NCBI GenBank assembly: GCA_911728455.2
Contig: OU452231.1
Coordinates: forward strand, 11,218,078-11,282,077
Direction: 5' to 3'
Origin: Marthasterias glacialis
Taxonomy: Eukaryota > Echinodermata > Asteroidea > Forcipulatida > Asteriidae
Length of the DNA stretch: 64,000 bases
Shown piece after piece: positions 27,701 to 35,053 of this stretch. Made by a program: the position numbers and the translations under genes. Each line of letters starts with the position of its first letter. Within the stretch, counting starts at the first letter, position 1. The notes under the pieces were generated by a model. The model did no database searches. It saw only the letters and a program-made list of their open reading frames with translations, and was not told the DNA's origin.

Positions 27701-30700
27701 CAAAATGTGAGTTTTCATGAATTAAAATATACGCAGGCATATTCACAATACAGTTCTATGACACAAACCTGTCCATCAAAATTATGGCAAAGACCACATC
27801 CTTCTTATTCTCATCGTGACCAGCCTGCTGCAGTCTAAAAACTAATGGTAGTGTCCCTAATCTTGGACCAGTTTCAACATTGGCTTGGCCAATAACAATC
27901 ATGTGCCAAGTGAGCCTCCCGCTTTCGCTGCAAACGGATTGCCTTTCTCCTGGCAGCTTTAGCGAAGGCATTCTCCCGTTTTTCGGGCGATGACTTCACT
28001 GGCCGGCCGCAGCCACCGCCACCGGTTTTTTGTTGTGGCGATTGGGGGGGGGGGGGGGGGGGGACATTATGCAGCTATCATAGAAGTAGATAGATCAGCT
28101 GTATGGGATAAACATTCCCCATCGTCGTCGCTCGTGTGCGTAGCACAGGCAACACGTTACAATAGTTAGAGGATAATAGCTAGGGGTACAGACTAAAACC
28201 CTCGTAAAAAACGTAATTGTTGGTCTGGCTCCCTACTTCTCCGACAAGCTCCCACGCTTATGGCTAGACTGACCGGCAAGCTGGGGAGTTCATGCCCCGG
28301 AGTTTGTCCCTCTGGCCCCACGAGACACGGCACCGGCTGTACGGGATATGCCCCAAGGTTTACGTTCCGCTAGCTCCCACGCTGGTGCGCCGTAAGACAC
28401 GCTTCGGTTGCACGGACACCTCTGAATGTGAATATTACGATCGATTTTTCATCATTATTTACAAATTGTATCAATCATCTGAATACATATGTCTTTTTGT
28501 CAAATACTCATGAATAATTGTAAAAAAGGGATTTAAATTTGGTTCAGTAATTTACTTTTATACGGCTGGAAGTAAAACTAACTCCGAAGATCACGTGATT
28601 TATCCGAACCACTTTTTTAGTTCGGATAAATCGTTTTTTGAAAAATGCTCGAAAACGGCAAAATTTGATGGTTTCTTTTAGGAACCATTCTTCTCCATTC
28701 CTGAAAGACCTTTGAAGTCATATGTTAGCCTATTTTGTAGCCCAAATAGCCCAACCAAGCCGGTGTGCCCCTTTAAGTGCACAATATTAATCTTTCAGTT
28801 GCAACACACGGCATGTCTCCTACACATTATGTACATAATTTAGCTTGTACATTGTTTTATGTTTACTTGTGTGTACTGTGCTACTGCTGGGCGTACCAGA
28901 CTGCAGTAGTTGTACAGTACACCATGGAGGTAGGGAGCCACGCAGCAGTTTACACACAGATCACCTTATCGAGGCGTTATGCGATGATCACAGGAGTAGT
29001 GGAAAGTTTGTCTGACATCTGGGTATTTTGAGCAAAAGTGAGGTCAAGAGTGACATGTGGTATTGGAGGATTGAAGCTATTTATTATAAAGAGTACTTAG
29101 AGGTACTTTGGTCCTTTTGTTTCAAAGGGGCTGTGTCGTCATGATTAGCAGGCCTGTGGCTGTGCATGGAAAGATGAACTCTCACCCAGATACATACTGC
29201 ACCCCGCACGCTTGTGGTCAAATCACATCGGGTGCCGTCTTTGTCAACCTGTAATGAGACCACCGGCGCGCACGCTCATGTAGTAACTGGGTTATTCCAT
29301 TTACATATGCTGTACATGGGGTCAGGCCATAATCAGAGTCCAACAGTTTTGGTGGGGAATTACAAAATGGTGTTAGATTGAGGAAGGATCCTAGTAGGCT
29401 ACATGTAAATCACCCTAGGAAGTAGGAATACTGCCAAAGACTTACATGAGTGAGCAGACACCTAATAACAGCCTTTTCTCATTTGTAACACACTGTACAT
29501 AATGTGCAAAGAACTTTGAACAGCTTCAGAATCTTAAAGACAATTTTTCTGAAAAGTTTACGACAAACACATCAAGACTGGACCCTGTTGATATGCCCTT
29601 CATGTTTACTTCTCAGTAAATTCAAAACATACACTCATTTTTCATTTAGGAGATGTGAATAAATTCCCTTACACTGTATGGAAACAATGTATCATCCACG
29701 ATCAATAATAATACAACTATGCATCCCAAGTGCTACACTGAATTTATGCTGGGATCAATACTGTTGGCCAGTGGCACAATGAACTAAAATCAATAAATAT
29801 CCACTCGCTTTATAGGCTTAATAAGAATAGATGAATTGGAATGGTAATTACTGAGTAAATAGTACATGGACTAACTACGTGTGTATGTGTGTATTTATCA
29901 TGCTTATGGACTGTGAGTGTTTAAATGCAAAAAAAAAGAGTTTTGAAAAAACACTGACCTTACAGCTAAGATTAGCAATGAACAATATACATGTACTGTG
30001 TTTAATATAAATTTGTGCTATATGTATCTTCCTCTCAATATCGTCCTCGTCCTCAATATCGTCCTCAATATCGTTCTTTTAAAGTAACTCATCATAATTC
30101 TCTACTTTATCCATTGAAATACATAACGCTGGCACTGACAAATCTTATGACCCACTTAAGTTCAGCATTTTCACCAAGTGGGAAACTCTAATGTATTGCT
30201 TTGTAAGCATCACTCTGCAGGCAGGTCCTATTTTGTCTGTTTGTTTGTTTTTCTTTTATAAAGTGGTGAATCAGTTTAAGAATCAATAACTCAACTGTTG
30301 CAAGAATGAAAAACATAGACAGTTCTGTATGATTGAAGAAGTCAGCTTTATTAGAAGTCAGCTTTATTTTTAAGACAGACCTATATTTATAAACAAGGAA
30401 TAGAACTCAGTCTCCGAAACAACGGTTTAAAAAATAGTTAAACATGCTTTTCTCAAAACACAGAATTTTTACTGTAGGGCACTTTTGTCACTTCAATGTT
30501 TATTTCAATAAAAAACAAATTTCGTATTATACATCTCTTACCTCTGACAGACCCATCGCTTCGCGTCTTCCTCATGTGTTTAACACTGCCATTAGTGGTG
30601 TTACCCCCGCTCTGCCCCCCGCTGAGAATAATGGGGTGTGCCATCTTGGCGTATGGAGCCAGCCAATCAAACTGGGCAAGGTGCACCTTGGGAAGAAGCC

Positions 30701-31974
30701 CTCTGACCTCGATGAGGAGGTCAAGTTTGGCCGGAGTGTCTAACACTGTCAGCAGGCATTTCATCAGTTTCTTCAAGTCCCTGGGAGGAACAAACAAGAA
30801 ATAAATATGATTTCAGGCATTGCATGATGGAGTATCAATAACATTTAATTTGTGGTAATACCATAATAATAATATTTTGGGGTGAACAAAGAGAAATTGA
30901 CTGGAGCGGGATATGAACCAGTGAACCCCGGATTAACAAATTGTGGGGGGGGGGGGGGGGGGTGTTCCCGGGGGTCGCTGGTTCAAATCCCGCTCCAGTA
31001 ATTTTTCTTTGTTCATCCCAAAATTGAATTAAAATTTACCCAGTCAGTTTCCCTTGTGGTTTCTTACCATAGGTAGGGCCTATATTAATATCTACTGCTG
31101 TGCAAATTGTTCCTGTAAGAACTGTCCCGCTATTCATCTACTGCCTCGGAGTAGATATGGAATCGGGAGAATGCACAGTTCAAATGAGAATGTGTCTTGC
31201 TGTGTATCTACTACCAAGAGTAGATAGGGAAACCGGGGAGGGGGTGGGGAGTTTCTTCACACTTTCACTTAGTGAATTTGGGGACTAATTATCTTACAAT
31301 CGCCGAGTGAGATTATAGGCCTACTGGTCTCTTCTAGCCTGCTCTAAGTCAAACCAGCAGACTAATGAGTGTTTAAAATGATTGTCTTTATTAATAGTTA
31401 AGCAGAGTTAGGATCGATTTGTTTGTTAATATTATTAACAATAATGATTTGATTAAATTAAATTAACAAATAACTTGATTAAAGTTGTCCAGGGCTTCAT
31501 CAATAAAAAAAATAAGCTTGCTTAATTTTTAAAATACAATATACTGTTGAACTCTATAGCAGATACACATTACAAGCTTAGTGGTTGTTGGAGGCTAGTA
31601 TTGTTCTCTTTTCACATTTAATAGCACTCCGCACTAATGACGTCAAAACACCCGAATGTCAGACAAACTTTCCATCACACGATCACTGCATCGGCGTGCC
31701 AGGACTGCAGTGGTTCTTGAAATGAAAAGTAGCCTACTACCAATTCTTGCTTGGCGAATGACTTTTTTCAGAACAATTTCCCCAATAATAACTAATCCTG
31801 TACTTTGTCTTTGAAGGAGATCTCTGACATCTTCTTCCAACAAACTTACTTGTATGCATGATACTGCTTGAGAACATCATGGAGGTAATCCCTCTCTCTA
31901 GAATTCAACAAGATCTTGGACTTGTGGTGAAACCGTTGCAAGTTCCGCTGGTGGTCGTCTGAGCTTCGTCCCAT
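6555..31974 (-). CDS. WHRN: Whirlin orthologue (USH2-complex PDZ scaffold), 17 coding exons
   Basis: Joining 17 exons with matching splice phases gives 1,338 codons plus stop. Approximate domain order is HHD1 (residues 15-90), PDZ1 (135-220, core LGFSIHGG), PDZ2 (264-347, core IGFNIRGG), a Ser/Pro linker, HHD2 (655-745), a long acidic and Ser-rich linker (about 750-1235) and PDZ3 (1240-1330, core LGISISGG). This matches vertebrate whirlin but not PDZD7 or harmonin in overall arrangement. Whirlin scaffolds usherin and ADGRV1 complexes and stereocilia-tip complexes. The start ATG at 31972-31974 is preceded by an in-frame TGA at 32032-32034. The protein is longer than human whirlin (about 907 residues), mainly through the 1,183-bp exon. 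It ends in Thr-His-Leu, a class I PDZ ligand. Exons (high to low): 31850-31974, 30542-30780, 24619-24768, 23292-23466, 22653-22847, 21234-21457, 20227-20444, 19077-19242, 17763-17924, 16560-16709, 15762-16033, 14493-14679, 11830-11907, 9311-10493, 8679-8914, 7213-7313, 6555-6710. Confidence 0.93.
6800..6935. repeat. Foldback MITE in WHRN intron 16
   Basis: GCAGCAGACTTACCAGGTAA (from about 6827) is answered by its inverse TTACCTGGTAAGTCTGCTGC (to about 6929), giving a hairpin with roughly 27-bp arms. The phrase GAGACTTTGGAA beside it recurs at 37990-38105 and, more diverged, near 56395-56510, so this is a dispersed family. Confidence 0.65.
7213..7313 (-). CDS. WHRN: WHRN exon 16: PDZ3 binding loop
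   Basis: Residues 1254-1287, [18 protein letters not shown] and then [11 protein letters not shown], equivalent to GIAIEGGANTRQPLPRI and GGSAHNCGQLK in human whirlin PDZ3. The acceptor follows a C-rich tract (G-run on the plus strand at 7316-7331). The donor is GTGAGA. Confidence 0.93.
7805..7860. repeat. Short tandem repeat AAAATACACAAAGTATCAC
   Basis: The 19-bp phrase occurs twice in tandem here and once more near 7416 in the same intron. Probably local duplication. Confidence 0.6.
7961..8110 (+). mobile_element. tRNA-Leu-derived SINE (family A), 3'-truncated
   Basis: An A-box-like GGCCAAGCG, a B-box-like GGGTTTAAGTCCC and the family body phrase GACACTTTTCACCATAATTG. Same family as the fuller copy at 40002-40375. 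Lies inside WHRN intron 15. Confidence 0.75.
8679..8914 (-). CDS. WHRN: WHRN exon 15: linker and first strand of PDZ3
   Basis: Residues 1175-1253. A hydrophilic linker leads into [15 protein letters not shown], the opening strand of PDZ3. The acceptor is GACACAG and the donor GTGAGT. Confidence 0.88.
9311..10493 (-). CDS. WHRN: WHRN exon 14: long acidic/Ser-rich linker exon
   Basis: Residues 781-1174 in one 1,183-bp exon. It opens with a charged helix ([18 protein letters not shown]), then an acidic run ([11 protein letters not shown]), more Asp-rich patches near residues 1010-1026 and a Ser/Pro/Thr stretch. Near residue 1120 it contains EPIYAKV, close to the SPIYASV motif I recall from the human whirlin linker. 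The frame runs without stops from acceptor TTTGTAG to donor GTAAGA. It accounts for most of the extra length over human whirlin. Confidence 0.9.
10494..11829. other. WHRN intron 13, no feature recognised
   Basis: AT-rich intron with two short T or A homopolymer runs near 10820 and 10885. No repeat or coding signal identified. Confidence 0.5.
11830..11907 (-). CDS. WHRN: WHRN exon 13: short linker exon
   Basis: Residues 755-780, basic ([13 protein letters not shown]). A 78-bp exon with CATCAG and GTATGT borders. Its length is a multiple of three, so skipping it would keep the frame. Confidence 0.75.
12505..12792. repeat. Tandem repeat, about 71-bp unit, 4 copies
   Basis: Units start near 12511, 12580, 12651 and 12722. 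Each has AACTTGTCTTGCTG, a small inverted motif (TCTACTGCCGCAGAGTAGA) and GAGACTACCTAG. The same unit occurs twice at 31105-31240 in WHRN intron 1, about 18 kb away. Confidence 0.85.
12793..13899. other. WHRN intron 12, middle part, nothing recognised
   Basis: Unremarkable AT-rich intron. No exon with supporting splice sites or similarity, and no repeat matched elsewhere in the window. Confidence 0.45.
13905..14263 (-). mobile_element. tRNA-Leu-derived SINE (family A), near full length
   Basis: In minus orientation: a tRNA-like head with anticodon-arm phrase CCAGACTCATGTTCTGG, B box GGGTTCAAATCCC, body phrase TTTACCATAATTGC, then GACATTAAGCCATAGGTCCC and the tail CTTATGAGGCATCCTTGG. It is colinear with the copy at 40002-40375. 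Confidence 0.85.
14493..14679 (-). CDS. WHRN: WHRN exon 12: second half of HHD2
   Basis: Residues 693-754. The segment [19 protein letters not shown] aligns with SLLSEVRGTISPQDLERFD of human whirlin and is the strongest single marker of the second harmonin-homology domain. The acceptor is TTCCCAG and the donor GTACAA. Confidence 0.93.
14757..15085. repeat. Minisatellite, 34-bp unit, about 10 copies
   Basis: The unit contains GCAGCAGCTGCAAGC and AGCTTGTACCAAAACGCC. Successive units at 14832, 14866, 14900 and 14934 are exactly 34 bp apart. GCAGC/GCTGC content leaves several frames open on both strands, which explains long but meaningless reading frames here. Inside WHRN intron 11. Confidence 0.9.
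15283..15412 (+). mobile_element. tRNA-derived SINE (family C) with AAT tail
   Basis: A-box phrase TAGCTCAGTTGATAGAGC and B box GGTTCAGATCC define a tRNA-like head. The tail CTTTGTTCACCCAAAATT is followed by an AAT microsatellite. The tail phrase recurs as an inverted pair at 30873-31030. Confidence 0.75.
15405..15700 (-). mobile_element. 5'-truncated LINE 3' end
   Basis: On the minus strand, an open segment ends with [16 protein letters not shown], resembling the conserved C-terminal FSxxxPxLWNSLP phrase of many LINE ORF2 proteins. A short 3' tail follows, then AGGCGCTATACAAATA and TTATTATT repeats. It sits between SINE C and WHRN exon 11. Confidence 0.6.
15762..16033 (-). CDS. WHRN: WHRN exon 11: Pro-rich stretch and first half of HHD2
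   Basis: Residues 602-692. A Pro-rich segment ([14 protein letters not shown]) is followed by the first HHD2 helices, with [17 protein letters not shown] matching human ARHLLNEQEHATMAYYL. The donor GTAATG falls in the same place in the domain as the HHD1 split. Confidence 0.9.
16560..16709 (-). CDS. WHRN: WHRN exon 10: linker
   Basis: Residues 552-601, Ser-rich and hydrophilic. Flanked by GTGCACAG and GTAAGG, with phases consistent with exons 9 and 11. Confidence 0.75.
16728..17300 (+). repeat. Dispersed repeat family E, copy 1
   Basis: Phrases CTCGTTACCAAATTATG, GGATTGCACAATAGCAAC, GATCTTTTTCTTTCCAA and GTCACCTATG recur in the same order and spacing at 44736-45176. Diverged, no coding capacity, class unknown. 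Confidence 0.7.
17397..17528. mobile_element. Palindromic MITE (copy 1) with TA duplication
   Basis: 132 bp, almost entirely self-complementary: TCCTGTTGGTAAG at the left and its inverse, slightly diverged, at the right. Flanked by TA (17395-17396 and 17529-17530). A second copy is at 56152-56278. Confidence 0.85.
17763..17924 (-). CDS. WHRN: WHRN exon 9: basic linker
   Basis: Residues 498-551. Lys/Arg-rich, including [20 protein letters not shown], which could be a nuclear-localisation-like or membrane-binding patch. The acceptor is TTTTGCAG and the donor GTAAGA. A 5'-truncated LINE lies only about 54 bp upstream of this acceptor (plus-strand 17978-18112). Confidence 0.75.
17978..18180 (+). 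mobile_element. 5'-truncated LINE, C-terminus of ORF2
   Basis: An open frame from 17978 to the TAA at 18110-18112 encodes [15 protein letters not shown] then [16 protein letters not shown]. This resembles the C-terminal tail of a non-LTR reverse-transcriptase ORF (GTIPK and [12 protein letters not shown] type phrases). A short 3' region and AATAATAAT follow. The element is severely 5' truncated and lies beside WHRN exon 9. Confidence 0.7.
18660..18935 (+). mobile_element. Possible truncated retroelement 3' end
   Basis: T-rich sequence ending in GATAAAATAAATAAATAAAT, the layout of a non-LTR element 3' UTR and tail. No diagnostic protein is visible, so the call rests on the tail alone. Confidence 0.3.
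19077..19242 (-). CDS. WHRN: WHRN exon 8: linker
   Basis: Residues 443-497, Thr/Ser/Gln/Pro-rich and low in complexity. The acceptor is TTCACAG and the donor GTAAGAC. It is placed by open frame and matching phase rather than by sequence similarity. Confidence 0.7.
20227..20444 (-). CDS. WHRN: WHRN exon 7: linker
   Basis: Residues 370-442, Ser/Thr/Pro-rich and probably disordered. It is accepted as an exon because TTTTCAG and GTCGGC boundaries keep the frame open in phase with exons 6 and 8. The GTCGGC donor is weaker than its neighbours. Confidence 0.7.
21234..21457 (-). CDS. WHRN: WHRN exon 6: C-terminal half of PDZ2
   Basis: Residues 295-369, with [19 protein letters not shown], the helix [10 protein letters not shown] and the strand CLIMTIRSV. 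The acceptor is TTTCCAG and the donor GTAAGA. A 30-residue post-PDZ2 tail rich in charged residues follows. Confidence 0.93.
22220..22320 (+). mobile_element. SINE family B fragment
   Basis: GTAAGCAGTGCTTACCACAC and CATCAATGTAAGGG, then CACAATGCAATTACTA, match the body of the SINE at 39303-39510. The head is missing. Confidence 0.5.
22318..22620 (-). mobile_element. Possible retroelement 3' end with AATAAT tail
   Basis: In minus orientation the segment ends GGTGAGGTCGAATAAATAA followed by TAATAATAAT-type repeats. Looks like a 3' tail; no coding evidence. Confidence 0.3.
22653..22847 (-). CDS. WHRN: WHRN exon 5: inter-PDZ linker and N-terminal half of PDZ2
   Basis: Residues 230-294. The phrase [14 protein letters not shown] corresponds to LLQGGDEKKVNLVL, which opens PDZ2 in human whirlin, and [17 protein letters not shown] follows. 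The acceptor is ATCCCAG and the donor GTATGT. Confidence 0.93.
22955..23040 (+). mobile_element. SINE family A fragment
   Basis: CTTGAGCAAGACACTTACC and GGACATTAAGCCATAGGTCC match the body of family A. Head and tail are absent. Confidence 0.65.
23292..23466 (-). CDS. WHRN: WHRN exon 4: C-terminal half of PDZ1
   Basis: Residues 172-229, containing [14 protein letters not shown] and the closing strand [11 protein letters not shown]. The usual PDZ1 phrase is GLRVGDQILRVN. The acceptor is CTTCTGCAG and the donor GTAAAT. Confidence 0.9.
24000..24200 (+). mobile_element. SINE-like fragment with ATT tail
   Basis: AAGAGAAGGGGTTGCCCCGG and GCACCTTGTAAACC resemble the distal part of an invertebrate tRNA-SINE body, and the segment ends in ATTATTATT. 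Only a fragment. Confidence 0.45.
24619..24768 (-). CDS. WHRN: WHRN exon 3: N-terminal half of PDZ1
   Basis: Residues 122-171, with the carboxylate-binding loop [16 protein letters not shown], equivalent to LGFSIRGGSEHGVGIY of vertebrate whirlin PDZ1. The exon is flanked by CATTCAG and GTAATC. A 5.8-kb intron precedes it. Confidence 0.92.
24769..26224. other. WHRN intron 2, exon-3 side, one hairpin only
   Basis: AT-rich with no exon signal. The only structure I found is a short stem-loop at 25301-25342, listed separately. A poly-A/T run lies just across exon 3 near 24372-24396. Confidence 0.45.
25301..25342. repeat. 42-nt inverted repeat / hairpin
   Basis: GATTAAAACAATTCATGTA, a CACA loop, then TACATGAATCATTTTAATC. 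The arms pair at 17 of 19 positions. Too AT-rich and too short to call a microRNA precursor. Confidence 0.6.
26225..26560. repeat. Tandem repeat, about 115-bp unit, 3 copies
   Basis: Each unit carries TTCCCCAAGTTGGAACGC (or a close variant), GAGGGGATAAACTAGCCCC and AACCGAAGGGCGCT. Copies start near 26240, 26365 and 26482. Inside WHRN intron 2. Confidence 0.8.
26780..27100 (+). repeat. Dispersed repeat family F with promoter-like motifs, copy 1
   Basis: AACCAATC, GGATCCATATAAATAGCTTC and TTTGATCATTTAT occur in the order and spacing seen at 41460-41780. The CCAAT and TATA arrangement could be a retroelement promoter (an old solo LTR), but terminal features and coding parts were not found, so the class is open. 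Confidence 0.45.
27155..28772. mobile_element. Candidate TTAA-type DNA transposon (Kolobok/piggyBac-like)
   Basis: The left end reads AGGTACACACCGGCTT and the right end, on the minus strand, AGGGGCACACCGGCTT. Both are directly flanked by TTAA (27151-27154 and 28773-28776). The 1.6-kb body is more GC-rich than its surroundings around 27.9-28.42 kb. On the minus strand near 27.9-28.05 kb it has a Lys/Arg-rich open stretch ([19 protein letters not shown]) of unknown origin. No complete transposase was recognised. The TIR beyond about 18 bp diverges, so a composite of two insertions is possible. Confidence 0.6.
28020..28070. repeat. Poly-G tract
   Basis: A run of about 20 G, with similar runs at 30944-30962, 55483-55494, 55961-55969 (C) and 56121-56135. 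Such runs are prone to length errors in assembly. Confidence 0.8.
28777..30440. other. WHRN intron 2, exon-2 side, little recognised
   Basis: AT-rich intron. A short array of CTCAATATCGTC-type units lies at 30034-30078. I see no exon or dispersed-repeat match. Confidence 0.4.
30542..30780 (-). CDS. WHRN: WHRN exon 2: second half of HHD1
   Basis: Residues 42-121. The segment [19 protein letters not shown] matches the second half of the whirlin HHD1, and a Gly/Asn/Ser linker follows. The acceptor is CCTCCCAG and the donor GTAAGAG. Phases fit exons 1 and 3. Confidence 0.9.
30873..31030. mobile_element. Inverted pair of SINE family C tails around poly-G
   Basis: The left arm carries TTTTGGGGTGAACAAAG and GGAGCGGGATATGAACC. 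The right arm has the inverse B box GGTTCAAATCCCGCTCC and CTTTGTTCATCCCAAAA. A run of about 19 G lies between. The arms match the tail and B-box part of the SINE at 15283-15412, so this is two oppositely oriented truncated copies or a foldback derivative. Confidence 0.7.
31105..31240. repeat. Two copies of the 70-bp unit seen at 12.5 kb
   Basis: AAGAACTGTCCCGC with ATCTACTGCCTCGGAGTAGA, then a second unit with GAATGTGTCTTGCTG and TATCTACTACCAAGAGTAGA. Same architecture as the array at 12505-12792 in another WHRN intron. Confidence 0.7.
31850..31974 (-). CDS. WHRN: WHRN exon 1: start codon and first half of HHD1
   Basis: Encodes residues 1-41 plus two bases of codon 42. It includes the helix ending DVLKQYHAY, which corresponds to the CLNAYH helix of the whirlin N-terminal harmonin-homology domain. 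The donor is GTAAGT. The upstream in-frame stop at 32032-32034 makes this ATG the first possible start in the exon. Non-coding 5' exons cannot be excluded. Confidence 0.85.
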
Positions 31975-33690
31975 TATACTCGTTGTACGTACATGTATCT
32001 CCCTCTTACTTAGCAGCTCACAATCTCTTCCTCAAAATCATTTTTGTCTGGAACTCTGGAGCATTTCTCACCAAATCAAGTGAGGTAAACCATTGTTTCG
32101 GTTGAGTTACCAAATGTTATGGCAACACTGTCCAATGAATTAATGATGCAGTCGATCGTGGCGATTTTCTTTCTATCGCATAAGGTTTTCCGCTCTGTAA
32201 CCTATTGATTCATGTTATACCCTAATAACATCCTCTGCTCTGTCAATTTTAAAGATGTCATGTATCCTCTGAAATTTCCACCTGTTTTGAGGTAACCTGT
32301 ATAGAAAAATTGAAAAAATAATAGAGTTTGTGCTAACAAAGAGTAAACTGGGGTAAAAACACCCACTTGAACTGTTTCCATGGCTAGTAAAAAAAATGAC
32401 AAGGTGAATTATTAGGTGAACTATATTTCTAATAAGTACAATGTTAAAAAGTATTAGTACAGTACAAAGAATTAAATTCATTAACATATTTTAAACCTGT
32501 GCTGTTGAAAAAAAATATTTAAAAGAATGACCATCAAAGGTACATGAGCCAATAATACTTAAACTTGTTCTATTGAAAAAGTTTTTTTATTTTTTTTTGT
32601 TAATATTCCTTAGTTGTTAATATATTAAGAAGGGTTACATGTAATTACATAATTTATAAATCGTTAAAATACTAAAATCAGTTTTACTATTCGCTTTTAC
32701 CCCAAGCAAAATCAAGGGCCTCAGGATAAAAACACCCAGATTATATCAAGTTACTTCAGGCAGTACGACAAGTATTCATCACAATGCTTGTTTCCACCCC
32801 ACTTATATGTAATATCCTTTTATTGTACAACCATTGTAAATATATACCATGCTCTATGGTTTAATCATGGTTTCATTAGACATGTTAGAGCTTGGGAGTC
32901 CTTTTTAACCATGGCTGCTCCTGAACAATGCCTGTTTGTTTTTATTAAACTGACCGGGCCGCTATTTATATTACAGCGCTCTTGCCTGCTCAGATTAATT
33001 ACCCAAGAGAAACTAACTTCTCAATAGTGGTAAGGGTCAATGCTGACACGCTTAGCGTTCTCCCTTAGCTTTGGTCCAATGGCCAAATGCCAGTAAAAAC
33101 AAATGAGGACCAGTCAGAATTCACTCCAAGAGAAAAGCATCCCTCATACATGTAGTGAAAAAGCTGCTGCACTAGGGCGAGCTAAATGGTCCTGCTGGCT
33201 AGTCACTGAAGAAGTTTTAGGGAAACCCTGTAGGATTAAAATGTATTAGCCTATATAATGTATGTATGATGGCATTTCTACCTTGTGGTAACTTCTGAAA
33301 TTTCATAAAGGAGCTTTTGGGAACAACATCTCAGCACTAAAGAGGAGTACGATCAAACAGCCCTTGGTGCCCTTTGAAATTTATTAATCCATACAAGAGA
33401 TTAGGAAAGACTGCCTTGCTCTAACAAGAAGTATCAGGCCATAAGAAACATGATTTCTTTACATCTGAAGAAAATAACAGCCACACTTTTTCGCCAGGCA
33501 AACATAAACAAACTTGTCTGAATTCAGATAAAAGTCTGAAATTTCTCATCTTCCTAGCCTTTGAGAAAGACTTTGAGCCTAGGGTCAAAATGTGAGGCCA
33601 TTAACAAATTTGGTGCAAATTTCTTATCCCTGATAATGCTAGAGAGCCCTGATCTTAAGTGACTGCGCAGAATTTGAAATGGGAAGCTAT
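31975..33690. other. WHRN upstream region, no feature recognised
   Basis: Contains the WHRN 5' UTR and promoter on the minus strand, without a clear TATA box. The only in-frame landmark is the stop at 32032-32034. AT-rich and otherwise featureless. Confidence 0.4.
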
Positions 33691-33699
33691 TATACAGTG

Positions 33700-34275
33700 T
33701 GTTTTAATTAATCAGTTGTCAGCGGGACTCTTCCATTTTTTCCTGTCCATTTTGACAGGATTATTTTCTCGGAATTGGCGGAATCTTTTTTCTTTGAGAG
33801 TACCACTGGCATATAGAAACCTTGACAAAGCCAAGAGAACATTACAAAAATTCTCTTTGCAGAACCGGGATTTTTGTTTTCTCTATAAAGAAAATTCAAG
33901 TCAAATTCATGTACCGTGAATTGCAAAACCTCGGCCATGAGCTACGGCGAGAATTGGTACTAAATCCAAAACCAAGGTTGAAAACTCGGTCCACTCTTGA
34001 CTTCCTCCATTGAGACAATACAATTAATAAACAATGGTGGAAGCCTTCTGATGTCTCATATTCCTCTTCTTGGAACAAAAAGATGTATATACCTCTGGAA
34101 TCAGCTTTAAATACAACAACCTCCACATGCTGGGCAAAATCAGCAAAAATACTGAGTGCCATGTGTCCTGTTTGTGCGGGTGAAACAAAGCATTGCACAG
34201 TAAGTGCAATACTCTGTGCATGCTCCAAAACAAAATGTCCGTGTGACCATTGTTCCGGTATCCTACGTTGACTGC
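33700..34275 (+). repeat. Dispersed repeat family D, copy 1
   Basis: About 570 bp shared with 38688-39245 in the same orientation. Shared phrases include GATTATTTTCTCGGAATT, GTGAATTGCAAAACCTC, TTGGTACTAAATCC and CTCCATTGAG. The copies are clearly diverged. No protein was recognised. Confidence 0.75.
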
Positions 34276-34487
34276 ACAAAACAATATATATCTCATCTCA
34301 GGGCATCAGCGAACATGCAATCTGCGTAGTTTTAATAGGCTCTTAAGTCTTTTTACATAGTAAGGGAACAGTCAGTGACAAATATCCAGATCCCAAAAGC
34401 AAAGTGTCATGTGACCTTAGTACAGAATGCAATTGTAATGTCTGCATGGGGGCATGGATTTTGGGCCTTGAAGAACATGAGTAATGA

Positions 34488-34600
34488 TCATGAGTACAAT
34501 TAAATGCCTAGAGGTTATTTTATCGTTGATATATTGAGAAGCCATAAAAAGGCGTTTTTCCAGCTATTTTATTGTGTCTTTGTCATCATTTGTAAAATTT
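34488..34600 (+). repeat. Half-arm related to the 35.05-35.66 kb foldback
   Basis: GAGTACAATTAAATGC, ATATTGAGAAGCC and TTGTGTCTTTGT match the right arm of the neighbouring foldback in the same orientation. They are therefore inverted relative to its left arm. Confidence 0.65.
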
Positions 34601-34666
34601 GTTTGGAACAGGGGTGCATTGAAAAATCATCTATAGCATGTCACCAAAACATGACCTCAACACCTG

Positions 34667-34983
34667 CTTTTCTGGGGCGTTAGTACAACCGTCGAAGTCA
34701 ACTTCTTTTTAAAAGGAGTACTGCGCCCCAATTACCATGGTTACTTAAATACTAGGTCTACATCTGACCACCACTTTCTTTTCATCATCATGTTCAGACA
34801 TTATTAATTAATAATCAAAAAAACTTTTGTATCTCAGTCAGACACTCAGTAGATAGGCCTACTCCGCATCAATCAATGAATGACTTACATGTAACATGTG
34901 TAACTGTAGACCCAGTAACTGGGGCGCTGTACTCCTTTTTAAAAACTTTTGACATTGTCAGTCGTACTAGCGCCCCAGAAAAG
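34667..34983. mobile_element. Foldback MITE with about 65-bp inverted ends
   Basis: CTTTTCTGGGGCGTTAGTAC opens the element; the inverse GTACTAGCGCCCCAGAAAAG closes it. Each arm also contains a second inverted GTACTGCGCCCC-type motif near a TTTTTAAAA core, so each arm can form a secondary hairpin. No reading frame. Confidence 0.75.
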
Positions 34984-35053
34984 TATGTAAGTTCGCTTTA
35001 AAAGCTCTTATGACGAAGCGGATTTAAAACACATCTAAAAAAGTGGCCAGAAT

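Noticed and set aside
27756-27971. A 71-residue open frame inside the TTAA element
   Set aside because: No recognisable domain, not conserved in phrase with any family known to me; kept only as part of the element.
31643-31843. An alternative WHRN first exon here
   Set aside because: The frame shows no HHD similarity, whereas 31850-31974 supplies the missing HHD1 helix in the correct phase.
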